Part shown: positions 1 to 5,865 of the stretch, in pieces
Position numbering within the stretch: position 1 is the first letter of the stretch
Layout: every line of letters starts with the position of its first letter
From: Bacteroidota bacterium
Lineage (GTDB): Bacteria > Bacteroidota > Bacteroidia > NS11-12g > UBA955
Reading direction: 5' to 3'
Length of the DNA: 6,908 bases
Assembly (NCBI GenBank): GCA_005788145.1
Contig: SXYY01000123.1
Location: 1-6,908 of the forward strand
Translations under genes and position numbers: made by a program
Notes under the pieces: model-generated
Seen by the model: only the letters and a program-made list of their open reading frames with translations
Database searches by the model: none
What the model was told of the DNA's origin: nothing

Positions 1-1865
1 GCGGTATCATAGAAAATACAACCATCACCGTCGGTAATTCTGATCCGCACCGTTGAGTCGCGATTGATGTTTGGAATACTCAAATCACTCAAAGTATCAC
101 CATCGATATGGTATTCAGCCTTCCATGGTGAATTACCCGTATCCTTCACAACGCGGGTCCAATGATATTTGAAATTGGGCTTACCATACAAGATGTTGGC
201 CTTGAGTTTCATCGTTGTGCCAAAACAAGCAAAGGTATCAGCGTCTGCCATCACAACCTGCGGAGGATCTGGTATGATTACAGTATCTCTGTAAATGGTG
301 GGACAGTTATCGCTGTTATTTACGGTATGAACAACAATGTATTTACCACCGCGGTAGAAAATCATGGTATCTGATTTCTTGGTGCTGTAAAAAATCTCGT
401 TTGAACCCAGGCTATCGCGAACACTCCACTTGAACTGAGGAGCCCCTTTGAAGGAAGCTTTTACCTCCGCTGCCATCGCGAAACGACCGCACGTAAGATT
501 TTTGTATGTTCTCGTGGAAAAAGCGCGCGGATTTACTTTTACCTTAAAGCTGCGAATGGAAATTGAAGGTTTTGGGCAGTGCTCATCATTGACAGTTACG
601 GTGAAAGAATAAGCAACATCTGATGCCATACCCACTGCAGGAGTCCATTCAAAATCAGCATATGCCTTCCTTTTGTCAGGCCAATCAACTTTATTCGCCA
701 CGGTAAACTTCGCACCGGGAATACCCTTATTCCATTTCAAGTTGGTGGTATCTGGCACCGTCTGATAAGGCGAAAATGTCTCATCATCTGATTGCACCTT
801 GAATTTGATGGTTTCTCCCTCACACACTTTGTATGAATATGGACCATCTATGGTCGGTGCTTTGTTGTAGCCACAATCGTCTTTGACCACAATCTGCATA
901 TCTCTTCGCGTTTTGCCTACCCATCGCCAAACATTGTTTGTATCGCGCCTCCATTCCGTCATTTCCATGACCAGCACCGCAACTTCATCGCATTTTGTGG
1001 GCGTAAAAATCAAATCTCCCGTACCGGTGTCCATAAAGAAACCGCGAGGAGGCTTGGTTTTGGTATTGGGCGCGCACTTAATGGTTGTCGGAGGCACGCA
1101 ATAGGGTGTTAATGGATACTGCGCCGTGAATGGGCTTGAATAAGGTACTGAAGTATTCGGGGCACTCGCCAGGGCAGGCACCATTCGGTATGAAATTGAA
1201 TCATAATCTACTGTATCAATGGCACCATTGTTGTAAAAATAGGCTTGGTTGCAACAAGCATAACCCACAGGGACATTCGACAACTGAGGAGATGTATTGC
1301 ACTTGCTCTTCATTTTGTTCACGTTACACACGTTGATGGTGGCGGTCGTCCAAAAATCAGCCCAAGTTGCACCGGTTGTAATTGCGGCATTCCTACAACA
1401 TTGGTTATAAGCGAACGTCAAATCACAATACGTACCACCCAATCCTACACCCGTGAAGGGCGATTTAGAAATATCAATATTTGCTTCGTAAGTATGTTCT
1501 TCTACCCCATCACCGGTATAACTCGTGTTTGTGGGAGAACACGGTGAGCTCGCCGTTGAACATCTGGGTGTAATATCGCGTATACCCGTGCGCGTCATTG
1601 AGATGGAATAGCGCGATGTAGAAGCACCTTGGTTGTTTCCCGCATACCAGTACAACAAACTCCAATTAGGGGGTGCGCTCGCTCCCCGACAATCGCGGTA
1701 GAACTTAATAATAATCTTGTACTTACCACCACCAAGACATTGATAACCCATATCCGAACCCATTACGTGGTCGGCTTTGGCCTTGGGCGCAAAAACCACT
1801 GAAACGAAAATCAGCAAGAATAATGGTAGCCCCTTAAAAAGATTGGTTGGGTAGCGTTTTTTCAT
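1..1865 (-). CDS. Large secreted Cys-rich surface protein, N-terminal part (C-terminus beyond window)
   Basis: The reading frame is open without a stop from the ATG at 1865 to the window edge, giving 621 codons. The start is chosen because it opens a clear signal peptide: basic MKKRYP, a hydrophobic core at residues 12-26, then a probable cleavage site near AKA|DH (31/32). The mature protein begins 'HVMGSDMGYQCLGGGKYKI' and 'FYRDCRG' (33-61), followed by 'NQCCRN' (154-159) and 'DSISYRMVP' (222-230). This matches an N-terminal region common in very large Bacteroidota surface proteins that often end in a gliding-motility-type or type IX secretion C-terminal domain. From about residue 335 the protein turns into beta-rich, PKD/Ig-like segments ('APTIDGPYSYKVCEGETIKF', 'VVMADADTFACFG', 'TDGDGCIFYDT'). 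I count 21 cysteines, which suggests disulfides after export. Export is seen. Type IX secretion and surface anchoring are inferred, because the diagnostic C-terminus is off the window. Substrate or adhesive function is unknown. Confidence 0.85.
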   Translation of the reverse strand, partial: MKKRYPTNLFKGLPLFLLIFVSVVFAPKAKADHVMGSDMGYQCLGGGKYKIIIKFYRDCRGASAPPNWSLLYWYAGNNQGASTSRYSISMTRTGIRDITPRCSTASSPCSPTNTSYTGDGVEEHTYEANIDISKSPFTGVGLGGTYCDLTFAYNQCCRNAAITTGATWADFWTTATINVCNVNKMKSKCNTSPQLSNVPVGYACCNQAYFYNNGAIDTVDYDSISYRMVPALASAPNTSVPYSSPFTAQYPLTPYCVPPTTIKCAPNTKTKPPRGFFMDTGTGDLIFTPTKCDEVAVLVMEMTEWRRDTNNVWRWVGKTRRDMQIVVKDDCGYNKAPTIDGPYSYKVCEGETIKFKVQSDDETFSPYQTVPDTTNLKWNKGIPGAKFTVANKVDWPDKRKAYADFEWTPAVGMASDVAYSFTVTVNDEHCPKPSISIRSFKVKVNPRAFSTRTYKNLTCGRFAMAAEVKASFKGAPQFKWSVRDSLGSNEIFYSTKKSDTMIFYRGGKYIVVHTVNNSDNCPTIYRDTVIIPDPPQVVMADADTFACFGTTMKLKANILYGKPNFKYHWTRVVKDTGNSPWKAEYHIDGDTLSDLSIPNINRDSTVRIRITDGDGCIFYDT

Positions 1866-1878
1866 GATACGACAATTA

Positions 1879-1909
1879 CGAAATTAATTGACTTTCATAG
1901 CAGTTGCAA
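1879..1909 (-). promoter_or_regulatory. Candidate Bacteroidota-type promoter of the surface-protein gene
   Basis: On the minus strand a TTG (1909-1907) is followed after 20 nt by TAATTTCG (1886-1879). The Bacteroidota primary-sigma consensus is TTG-N17-23-TAnnTTTG, so the -7 element has one mismatch (C for T). The motif ends 13 nt before the ATG at 1865, which would leave a leader of about 10 nt with no room for a normal ribosome binding site. The fit is by eye only, and AT-rich DNA yields such matches by chance. Confidence 0.4.
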
Positions 1910-1919
1910 GTATTTTCAT

Positions 1920-1934
1920 TTGCATTTTTTGCAA
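1920..1934. repeat. Short inverted repeat TTGCA-N5-TGCAA upstream of the surface-protein gene
   Basis: The sequence reads TTGCA-TTTTT-TGCAA, a perfect 5-5-5 dyad. A further palindromic TTGCAA lies at 1904-1909, overlapping the proposed -33 TTG, so the TTGCA core occurs three times in 31 bp. The position just upstream of the putative promoter would suit an operator or activator site. No regulator is identified, and short AT-rich dyads can be chance. Confidence 0.35.
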
Positions 1935-1942
1935 CACTTGTC

Positions 1943-1958
1943 AACTTCACATGAAGTT
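1943..1958. repeat. Operator-like dyad AACTTCA-CA-TGAAGTT
   Basis: Two perfect 7-bp arms (1943-1949 and 1952-1958) surround a 2-nt centre. The dyad lies about 80-90 bp upstream of the surface-protein start and is not followed by a T-run on either strand. It is therefore a poor terminator and fits a dimeric regulator site better. The symmetry is seen directly; the function is inferred. Confidence 0.4.
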
Positions 1959-2013
1959 ACTCTCAAAGACAACGATTTGGCCGAGAATGCAGCCTATTCT
2001 AAACGGAAAAGTT

Positions 2014-2038
2014 GAGATATTGTTGTTTTAAATATCTC
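2014..2038 (-). terminator. AT-rich stem-loop, possible terminator of the 204-aa gene
   Basis: GAGATATT (2014-2021) and AATATCTC (2031-2038) form a perfect 8-bp stem with a 9-nt loop. It starts 11 nt after the TAA of the upstream minus-strand gene. Read on the minus strand, the stem is followed by AACTTTTCC, so there are only four consecutive T's. The position suits termination before the next gene, but the stem is AT-rich and the U-tract is weak. It could instead be an mRNA 3'-end stabilising hairpin. Confidence 0.4.
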
Positions 2039-2049
2039 CTGCTGCTCTA

Positions 2050-2664
2050 TTAAAATTTCAGCACTTGTTTCATCGTTTGCCACACTTGCTTTTTCATTTC
2101 CACATTGCCGCACATGGTTGCGAAAGACGGAAAGCGTATAACGATGCCTTTTTCTGTTGGGCGGGCCTTAAACATATCGGGGATATTGGATACCGAACGA
2201 TCTGACCATACAAAAATAACCGGGGCCAATCGATCACCTAGCGATGCGGGATTGTATTCATCTTCTCCCGTCAAAAGCAACGTTTCGATGTCCTCAGGAA
2301 TCACAGCATCTTGGTTCACTTTCACCGCACCCATCAATTTTTCATAGGATACACGGGTAGTCTCGTCCCAATCTGCATCACTGTGATCAAAATACAGATT
2401 GATTATTGTTAGTGCGATCATATTTTCTGCATTTTCGTCGCTGTTTTGCAATTTATTCTCAACAGGTTCATGGGTGTTCTCGGTATTTTTTGGTACTTCA
2501 TCTATTGGCACATCCCCTGTTAACTTTTCCTTTTCGATTTCATTCACAGACAATTGCGCATTCAAACCATCAACATCAGTGCCCTCCCCGAAGTAATAAA
2601 TACCCTTGGGAAACAAATCGGTCAGTAACAGAGGGTTTTCAACAATTTGGCGATTTTCTGACAT
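2050..2664 (-). CDS. Hypothetical protein, possible DNA polymerase III psi-like subunit
   Basis: This is a 204-aa soluble protein with no signal peptide or membrane helix. It runs from the ATG at 2664 to a TAA at 2052-2050. Three parts are visible. A short N-terminal motif 'NPLLLTDLFPKGIYYFGE' (10-27) comes first. A strongly acidic, Asn/Glu-rich and probably disordered stretch follows (about 28-80). The last part is a folded C-terminal region (82-204) with 'YEKLMGAVKVNQDAV', 'APVIFVWSD' and the ending 'MKKQVWQTMKQVLKF'. From memory this layout resembles Bacteroidota proteins annotated as DNA polymerase III psi-like: an N-terminal peptide, a helix with 'LL.KIL.A.KL...D', and a final 'K..LW..LK.LF'. 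That resemblance is inference, not a match I could test. If right, it would act in the clamp loader. It is divergent from ilvE, and its promoter must lie in or near the first codons of ilvE. No clear promoter was found. Existence of the gene is well supported; the function is not. Confidence 0.75.
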   Translation of the reverse strand: MSENRQIVENPLLLTDLFPKGIYYFGEGTDVDGLNAQLSVNEIEKEKLTGDVPIDEVPKNTENTHEPVENKLQNSDENAENMIALTIINLYFDHSDADWDETTRVSYEKLMGAVKVNQDAVIPEDIETLLLTGEDEYNPASLGDRLAPVIFVWSDRSVSNIPDMFKARPTEKGIVIRFPSFATMCGNVEMKKQVWQTMKQVLKF

Positions 2665-2681
2665 CGGGAATGAAATTGGTA

Positions 2682-2689
2682 TAATTTTG
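2682..2689 (+). promoter_or_regulatory. Candidate -7 element of the ilvE promoter
   Basis: TAATTTTG is an exact match to the Bacteroidota -7 consensus TAnnTTTG. It ends six nucleotides before the ilvE ATG at 2696. In this promoter class transcription starts about four nucleotides after the motif, so the mRNA leader would be only about 3 nt, nearly leaderless. The -33 element is weak: the best-spaced candidate is CTG at 2658-2660, 21 nt upstream and inside the first codons of the divergent gene. Confidence 0.5.
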
Positions 2690-2695
2690 TGCTAG

Positions 2696-3757
2696 ATGAG
2701 TTTCGAAATTACGATTGAAAAAACACAAAATAGTAGGATTGGACAATTTGATCCCAAAAATATTGGTTTTGGGAAAATTTTTACGGACCACATGTTTTTG
2801 GCGAATTGGAATGGCAGTGAATGGACCAACGCTCGCATCGAGCCATACGGTCCGTTGAACTTGAGCCCTGCAACCAGCGCCATCCATTACGGTCAATCGA
2901 TTTTTGAAGGCATGAAGGCATTTGACGACAAAAAAACGGGTAAGCCGCTATTGTTTCGTCCACGCGAGAACTGGAAACGCCTCAATCGCTCTGCTGAACG
3001 CATGGTGATGCCAGTTGTTCCGGAAGAATTGTTCATGGATGGTTTGAAAGCCCTCATCCAATTGGATGCAGAATGGGTCCCCAAAACCGAAGGCGGATCT
3101 CTGTACATCCGACCATTCATGTTCGCCACTGATGATTTCATCGGGGTAAAACCATCCGAAAACTACATTTTTGCGATCTTCTGCTGTCCTGTCGGACCCT
3201 ATTATACCAAAGCTTTAAAAATCAAGGTTGAGGAAGAATTTAGCCGAGCGGCTCCGGGAGGTGTAGGATTCACCAAATGTGCTGGCAACTATGGGGCAGC
3301 GATGTATCCAACGCTGCGTGCTCAACAAGATGGATACGACCAAGTTTTGTGGACCGATCCCTTGACCCACACATTGGTCGAAGAAACGGGCACAACCAAC
3401 TTATTTGCGGTATTCCACAACGAGGTCATCACACCAAAACTTGGCAACACCCTTTTGGCCGGAATCACCCGCGATAGCGTTATTCAAGGTTTGAGAGAAT
3501 TAGGCCACTCAGTGATAGAGCGAGAACTTTCCGTAGACGAGCTCAAACAGCGCTTGGAAGAAGGCGAATTGAAAGAGATTTTTATTACTGGTACCGCTGC
3601 AACACTGATTCGCATACAAGGATTTGGTCATTCAGGTGATTATTTCGAAGTGTTGGAACAAGGAAGTACCGAAGTTTCTGATGGAATCAAACAATGGCTC
3701 GATGCCATTCGTCACGGAGAAACCGAAGACGTTTTTGGTTGGAACGAAAGTATTTAA
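2696..3757 (+). CDS. ilvE: Branched-chain amino-acid aminotransferase
   Basis: This is a complete 353-aa cytoplasmic, PLP-dependent fold-type IV aminotransferase. It interconverts Leu, Ile and Val with their 2-oxo acids using glutamate/2-oxoglutarate, the last step of branched-chain synthesis and the first of degradation. Visible landmarks are 'HYGQSIFEGMKAF' (64-76), 'LFRPRENWKRLNRSAERM' (86-103), 'YIRPFMFA' (137-144), the Schiff-base lysine K194 in 'FTKCAGNYGAAM', 'VEETGTTNLFAVF' (228-240) with E230, 'LLAGITRDSV' (253-262) and the cofactor-phosphate loop 'ITGTAATL' (297-304). The length and the 'KCAGNYG' lysine motif fit the longer, eukaryote-like BCAT group rather than the roughly 300-aa E. 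coli type. No other ilv or leu genes lie in the window, so it appears monocistronic. The TAA at 3755-3757 is 22 bp from the convergent stop at 3780. That gap holds only a 4-bp AGGC/GCCT stem and no convincing terminator. D-amino-acid transaminase is a less likely alternative given the motifs. Confidence 0.96.
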   Translation: MSFEITIEKTQNSRIGQFDPKNIGFGKIFTDHMFLANWNGSEWTNARIEPYGPLNLSPATSAIHYGQSIFEGMKAFDDKKTGKPLLFRPRENWKRLNRSAERMVMPVVPEELFMDGLKALIQLDAEWVPKTEGGSLYIRPFMFATDDFIGVKPSENYIFAIFCCPVGPYYTKALKIKVEEEFSRAAPGGVGFTKCAGNYGAAMYPTLRAQQDGYDQVLWTDPLTHTLVEETGTTNLFAVFHNEVITPKLGNTLLAGITRDSVIQGLRELGHSVIERELSVDELKQRLEEGELKEIFITGTAATLIRIQGFGHSGDYFEVLEQGSTEVSDGIKQWLDAIRHGETEDVFGWNESI

Positions 3758-3779
3758 GGCGCTGGATTAGCCTACTTCG

Positions 3780-5138
3780 TTAAAAGTTGTGCAATACACT
3801 CACTCCAAATCCGGTGAGGGTCTTACCATTCGTCTTGCCCGACTTTTGGTCGCGGAAGGTGTGATGCATCATGTTCGGCTCTAAAACCAACAACCAATCT
3901 TTGTAAATTGAGATGGTTGGTCCAACCGAGAATTTCGCATCCATGGTCAACATTCGCTGCGATTGAATGGGTGCATATTCTGTGTTGCTGAAAAAATCAC
4001 CCGATGTTTTCACGGTCATGCCCGGGTTCAATTGGGCAGCAACTCTCCAAGACATTTTGCCCAACATGAAGTGATATCGCGCGGCCAAAGGAATTGAGAA
4101 TTTATCGATGCGATACGCCAATTCGCCTGTAGTCACTACACGCACTTGTGAAAACGTAGTATCATAGACCCGAACGGTTTGCACAGGAGGAATCATTACC
4201 ACCAAGTCGTAAGAATCAATATTCATGCGCTCCTGGTATTCGCGGATTCTCCATTCACCCGTACCAATCATCTCGCCATAACTCAATCCACCGCCCAACA
4301 TCACACCACTGCCCACATCTTTGAGCAGCAATGCATGGTAATTGGCATGATACATATTTCCAAGCACGCTCAAACGGTCGTCTTCGTTGAAGTTAATCAC
4401 CACCCTACTTCCTGTGGTGGCTGACATTTCTAGATACCACTTCGATTGCAATCTTGCGGGATCCCACTGAGCTTCGTATTCGCCCTCTGGGATTTCGAAA
4501 TGGGTCTTAGATGGATCCGCTATTCCCAAGGAAACCGATTCCAATCCCTGGGGATCGCACAACATATCTTGGTGCGCGTATGCAGGCAAGTTGACTTCAT
4601 TGTTCAGAGGTGATTCAGCTATACGCACACCGATTGAATTTGGCGACTCGGCCTTCGCCCCACGCTCAATAGACTCGGGCATTAAGGGCGATGTAGTTTC
4701 AGGAATCACAAATCCGGGCGATGTAGTTTCAATTTTTGATGGTGTAACAACCCGAGAAGAAGAAGCCCTCTTTCTTTCAGACGACGCGGAGGATTCTGAT
4801 GACGCTATTTCGGGCGATGCGGATGCTATACCCAAGGTCAAAGTCTGGTTTTTATCTACAATGCCTTTCTGTGCGAACTTGGGTTTGGAAACAGATTTGG
4901 AAAAGGTTGTCTGCGCGGCTTTTTCTGGAGCCTGGTCCGTGTTTACCCAAAGCATTCCCAATCCACCAACCACAAACAAACCCGCTACAACCACCATGGA
5001 AGGAATCCACAAAATGGCGCGCCGTTTTTTGCGTTCGCGCTTTTTCATCACGGCTTCAAAGGAAACGCGCTCATTAAATGGCGATTCCAAATCATGCAGC
5101 TTATCACGCAATTCGCTGTTCAAACGTTGATTGTCCAT
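3780..5138 (-). CDS. Sigma-factor partner: cytoplasmic tail, one TM helix, long linker, C-terminal outer-membrane beta-barrel
   Basis: This is a 452-aa protein starting at the ATG at 5138, one base after the TAA of the sigma gene (TAA-C-ATG), which indicates translational coupling. The same frame stays open up to an ATG at 5207, but that start would overlap the sigma gene and precede 23 residues without recognisable features. Residues 1-40 form a short cytoplasmic tail: 'LRDKLHDLESPF' resembles the N-terminal motif of many Bacteroidota sigma-linked membrane proteins, and 'KKRERKKRR' (32-40) is a positive-inside stop. Residues 41-64 are one membrane helix. Residues 65-232 are a Ser/Thr/Pro/Ala-rich linker with an in-frame repeat. 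Residues 233-452 are predicted amphipathic strands ('GVMLGGGLSYGE', 'DKFSIPLAARYHF', 'WRVAAQLNPGMTV') ending in Phe, as in outer-membrane barrels. By position it is the likely anti-sigma or sensor of the sigma factor. No classical zinc anti-sigma or FecR domain is visible. Architecture is well supported; signalling is inferred. Confidence 0.85.
   Translation of the reverse strand: MDNQRLNSELRDKLHDLESPFNERVSFEAVMKKRERKKRRAILWIPSMVVVAGLFVVGGLGMLWVNTDQAPEKAAQTTFSKSVSKPKFAQKGIVDKNQTLTLGIASASPEIASSESSASSERKRASSSRVVTPSKIETTSPGFVIPETTSPLMPESIERGAKAESPNSIGVRIAESPLNNEVNLPAYAHQDMLCDPQGLESVSLGIADPSKTHFEIPEGEYEAQWDPARLQSKWYLEMSATTGSRVVINFNEDDRLSVLGNMYHANYHALLLKDVGSGVMLGGGLSYGEMIGTGEWRIREYQERMNIDSYDLVVMIPPVQTVRVYDTTFSQVRVVTTGELAYRIDKFSIPLAARYHFMLGKMSWRVAAQLNPGMTVKTSGDFFSNTEYAPIQSQRMLTMDAKFSVGPTISIYKDWLLVLEPNMMHHTFRDQKSGKTNGKTLTGFGVSVLHNF
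4686..4731 (-). repeat. In-frame direct repeat in the linker of the barrel protein
   Basis: The 16-nt unit GGGCGATGTAGTTTCA (plus strand) occurs at 4686-4701 and again at 4716-4731, offset by exactly 30 nt. In the protein this gives ETTSP at residues 137-141 and 147-151, a ten-residue period inside the low-complexity periplasmic linker. The exact nucleotide identity suggests a recent in-frame duplication, or slippage that lengthens or shortens the linker without breaking the frame. Confidence 0.7.
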
Positions 5139-5139
5139 G

Positions 5140-5679
5140 TTATGAGGCCAATGACCCTCCTTCGGATTTTTGAATTTGTTGTTGCAAAACCTTTCTTGCT
5201 TTCGCAAACTGAGAGCGACTGGTGCCTTCGTCTATTCCCAACATCTCGGCGATGTCTTTGTGCGAATAACCCTCAATCGCGTACATGTTGAATACAGTTC
5301 TGTAGCCAACAGGCAAAGCCTCAACCATCTTCATGATTTGATTCACTTGCAGATCTTCAAAGGCATCATCGTTGTATCCAAGGCGATATTCATCATCTGT
5401 GATGGATGTCCAAATGTGTTTGCGTGCACGAATCTTGTTGATGCAAAGATTCACGGCCACCCTACGCATCCAGGTTTCCAATGAACTTTGGAACCGGAAT
5501 TTTGAGAGGTTATCGTATATCTTCACGTAGGCTTCCATGAGGGCGTCTTCAGCTTCTTCTTGACTGTTGCAATATCGCAGACAAAGCGACATGATTTTTT
5601 TCGAGTATCGATTCCACAATTCGCGCTGGCAAATCCGATCCTCGCGAATACATCCTTCTACCAGTTCTTGTTCCGTCAT
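5140..5679 (-). CDS. ECF-family RNA polymerase sigma factor (sigma-70 group 4)
   Basis: This 179-aa cytoplasmic protein has only the two domains typical of ECF sigma factors. Region 2 spans about residues 20-87: 'LWNRYSKKIMSLCLRYC', 'EEAEDALMEAYVKIYDNLSKF', then 'LETWMRRVAVNLCINKIR', covering core binding, -10 recognition and melting. Region 4 spans about 114-170: 'LPVGYRTVFNMYAIEGYSHKDIAEMLGIDEGTSRSQFAKARKVL' in pieces, with the helix-turn-helix around 139-162 for -35 binding. Regions 1 and 3 are absent, as expected. The gene is first in an operon: its TAA is one base from the start of the membrane-anchored barrel protein, its probable regulator. No AAC/CGT-type ECF promoter or good TAnnTTTG element was recognised upstream in 5680-5865, so autoregulation cannot be judged. 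Only a 9-bp palindrome, ATGTTACAT (5697-5705), stands out there. Targets are unknown; the divergent GH3 gene is one possibility. Confidence 0.95.
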   Translation of the reverse strand: MTEQELVEGCIREDRICQRELWNRYSKKIMSLCLRYCNSQEEAEDALMEAYVKIYDNLSKFRFQSSLETWMRRVAVNLCINKIRARKHIWTSITDDEYRLGYNDDAFEDLQVNQIMKMVEALPVGYRTVFNMYAIEGYSHKDIAEMLGIDEGTSRSQFAKARKVLQQQIQKSEGGSLAS

Positions 5680-5832
5680 TCGAATTCGTTAAACACATGT
5701 TACATTGCCTGTTGCCGTTGTTAGACATACATTCTTGTCGATTCGTGGCTTGACCGATGCAATTTTTTTTGTGGGGTGCAATATCGGAAAGTAATGAATC
5801 GTTTTCCACATAACGAAGGGAGAAATTATTTC

Positions 5833-5861
5833 TTGAGAGTGAATTCAATTTCGTTGATTTG
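5833..5861 (+). promoter_or_regulatory. Candidate promoter of the GH3 gene
   Basis: A TTG at 5833-5835 is followed after 18 nt by TTGATTTG (5854-5861), one mismatch from the Bacteroidota -7 element TAnnTTTG. The motif ends four nucleotides before the ATG at 5866, so transcription would start at or within a base or two of the start codon, giving a leaderless message. No Shine-Dalgarno sequence is present. Confidence is limited by the mismatch at a conserved position. The rest of the 186-bp divergent region shows nothing else I can name. Confidence 0.35.
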
Positions 5862-5865
5862 CAAG

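Noticed and set aside
1245..1547. Plus-strand open frame of 100 codons
   Set aside because: It is antisense to the conserved N-terminal part of the surface protein, with no family resemblance or promoter.
2406..2684. Plus-strand open frame of 92 codons
   Set aside because: It is antisense to the acidic segment of the 204-aa gene, and its Ser/Phe richness is the mirror of Glu/Asn codons.
3758..3779. Possible bidirectional terminator between convergent ilvE and barrel gene
   Set aside because: Only a 4-bp AGGC/GCCT stem with a 9-nt loop and no T-run on either side, which is too weak to call.
4591..5130. Plus-strand open frame of 179 codons
   Set aside because: It lies wholly antisense to the linker, TM helix and N-terminal tail of the barrel protein. 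Its composition mirrors the Ser/Thr-rich linker read backwards, and it has no recognisable domain.
5697..5705. Palindrome ATGTTACAT upstream of the sigma gene as an operator
   Set aside because: Nine bases with 4-bp arms are expected by chance in this AT content, and there is no second copy or promoter context.
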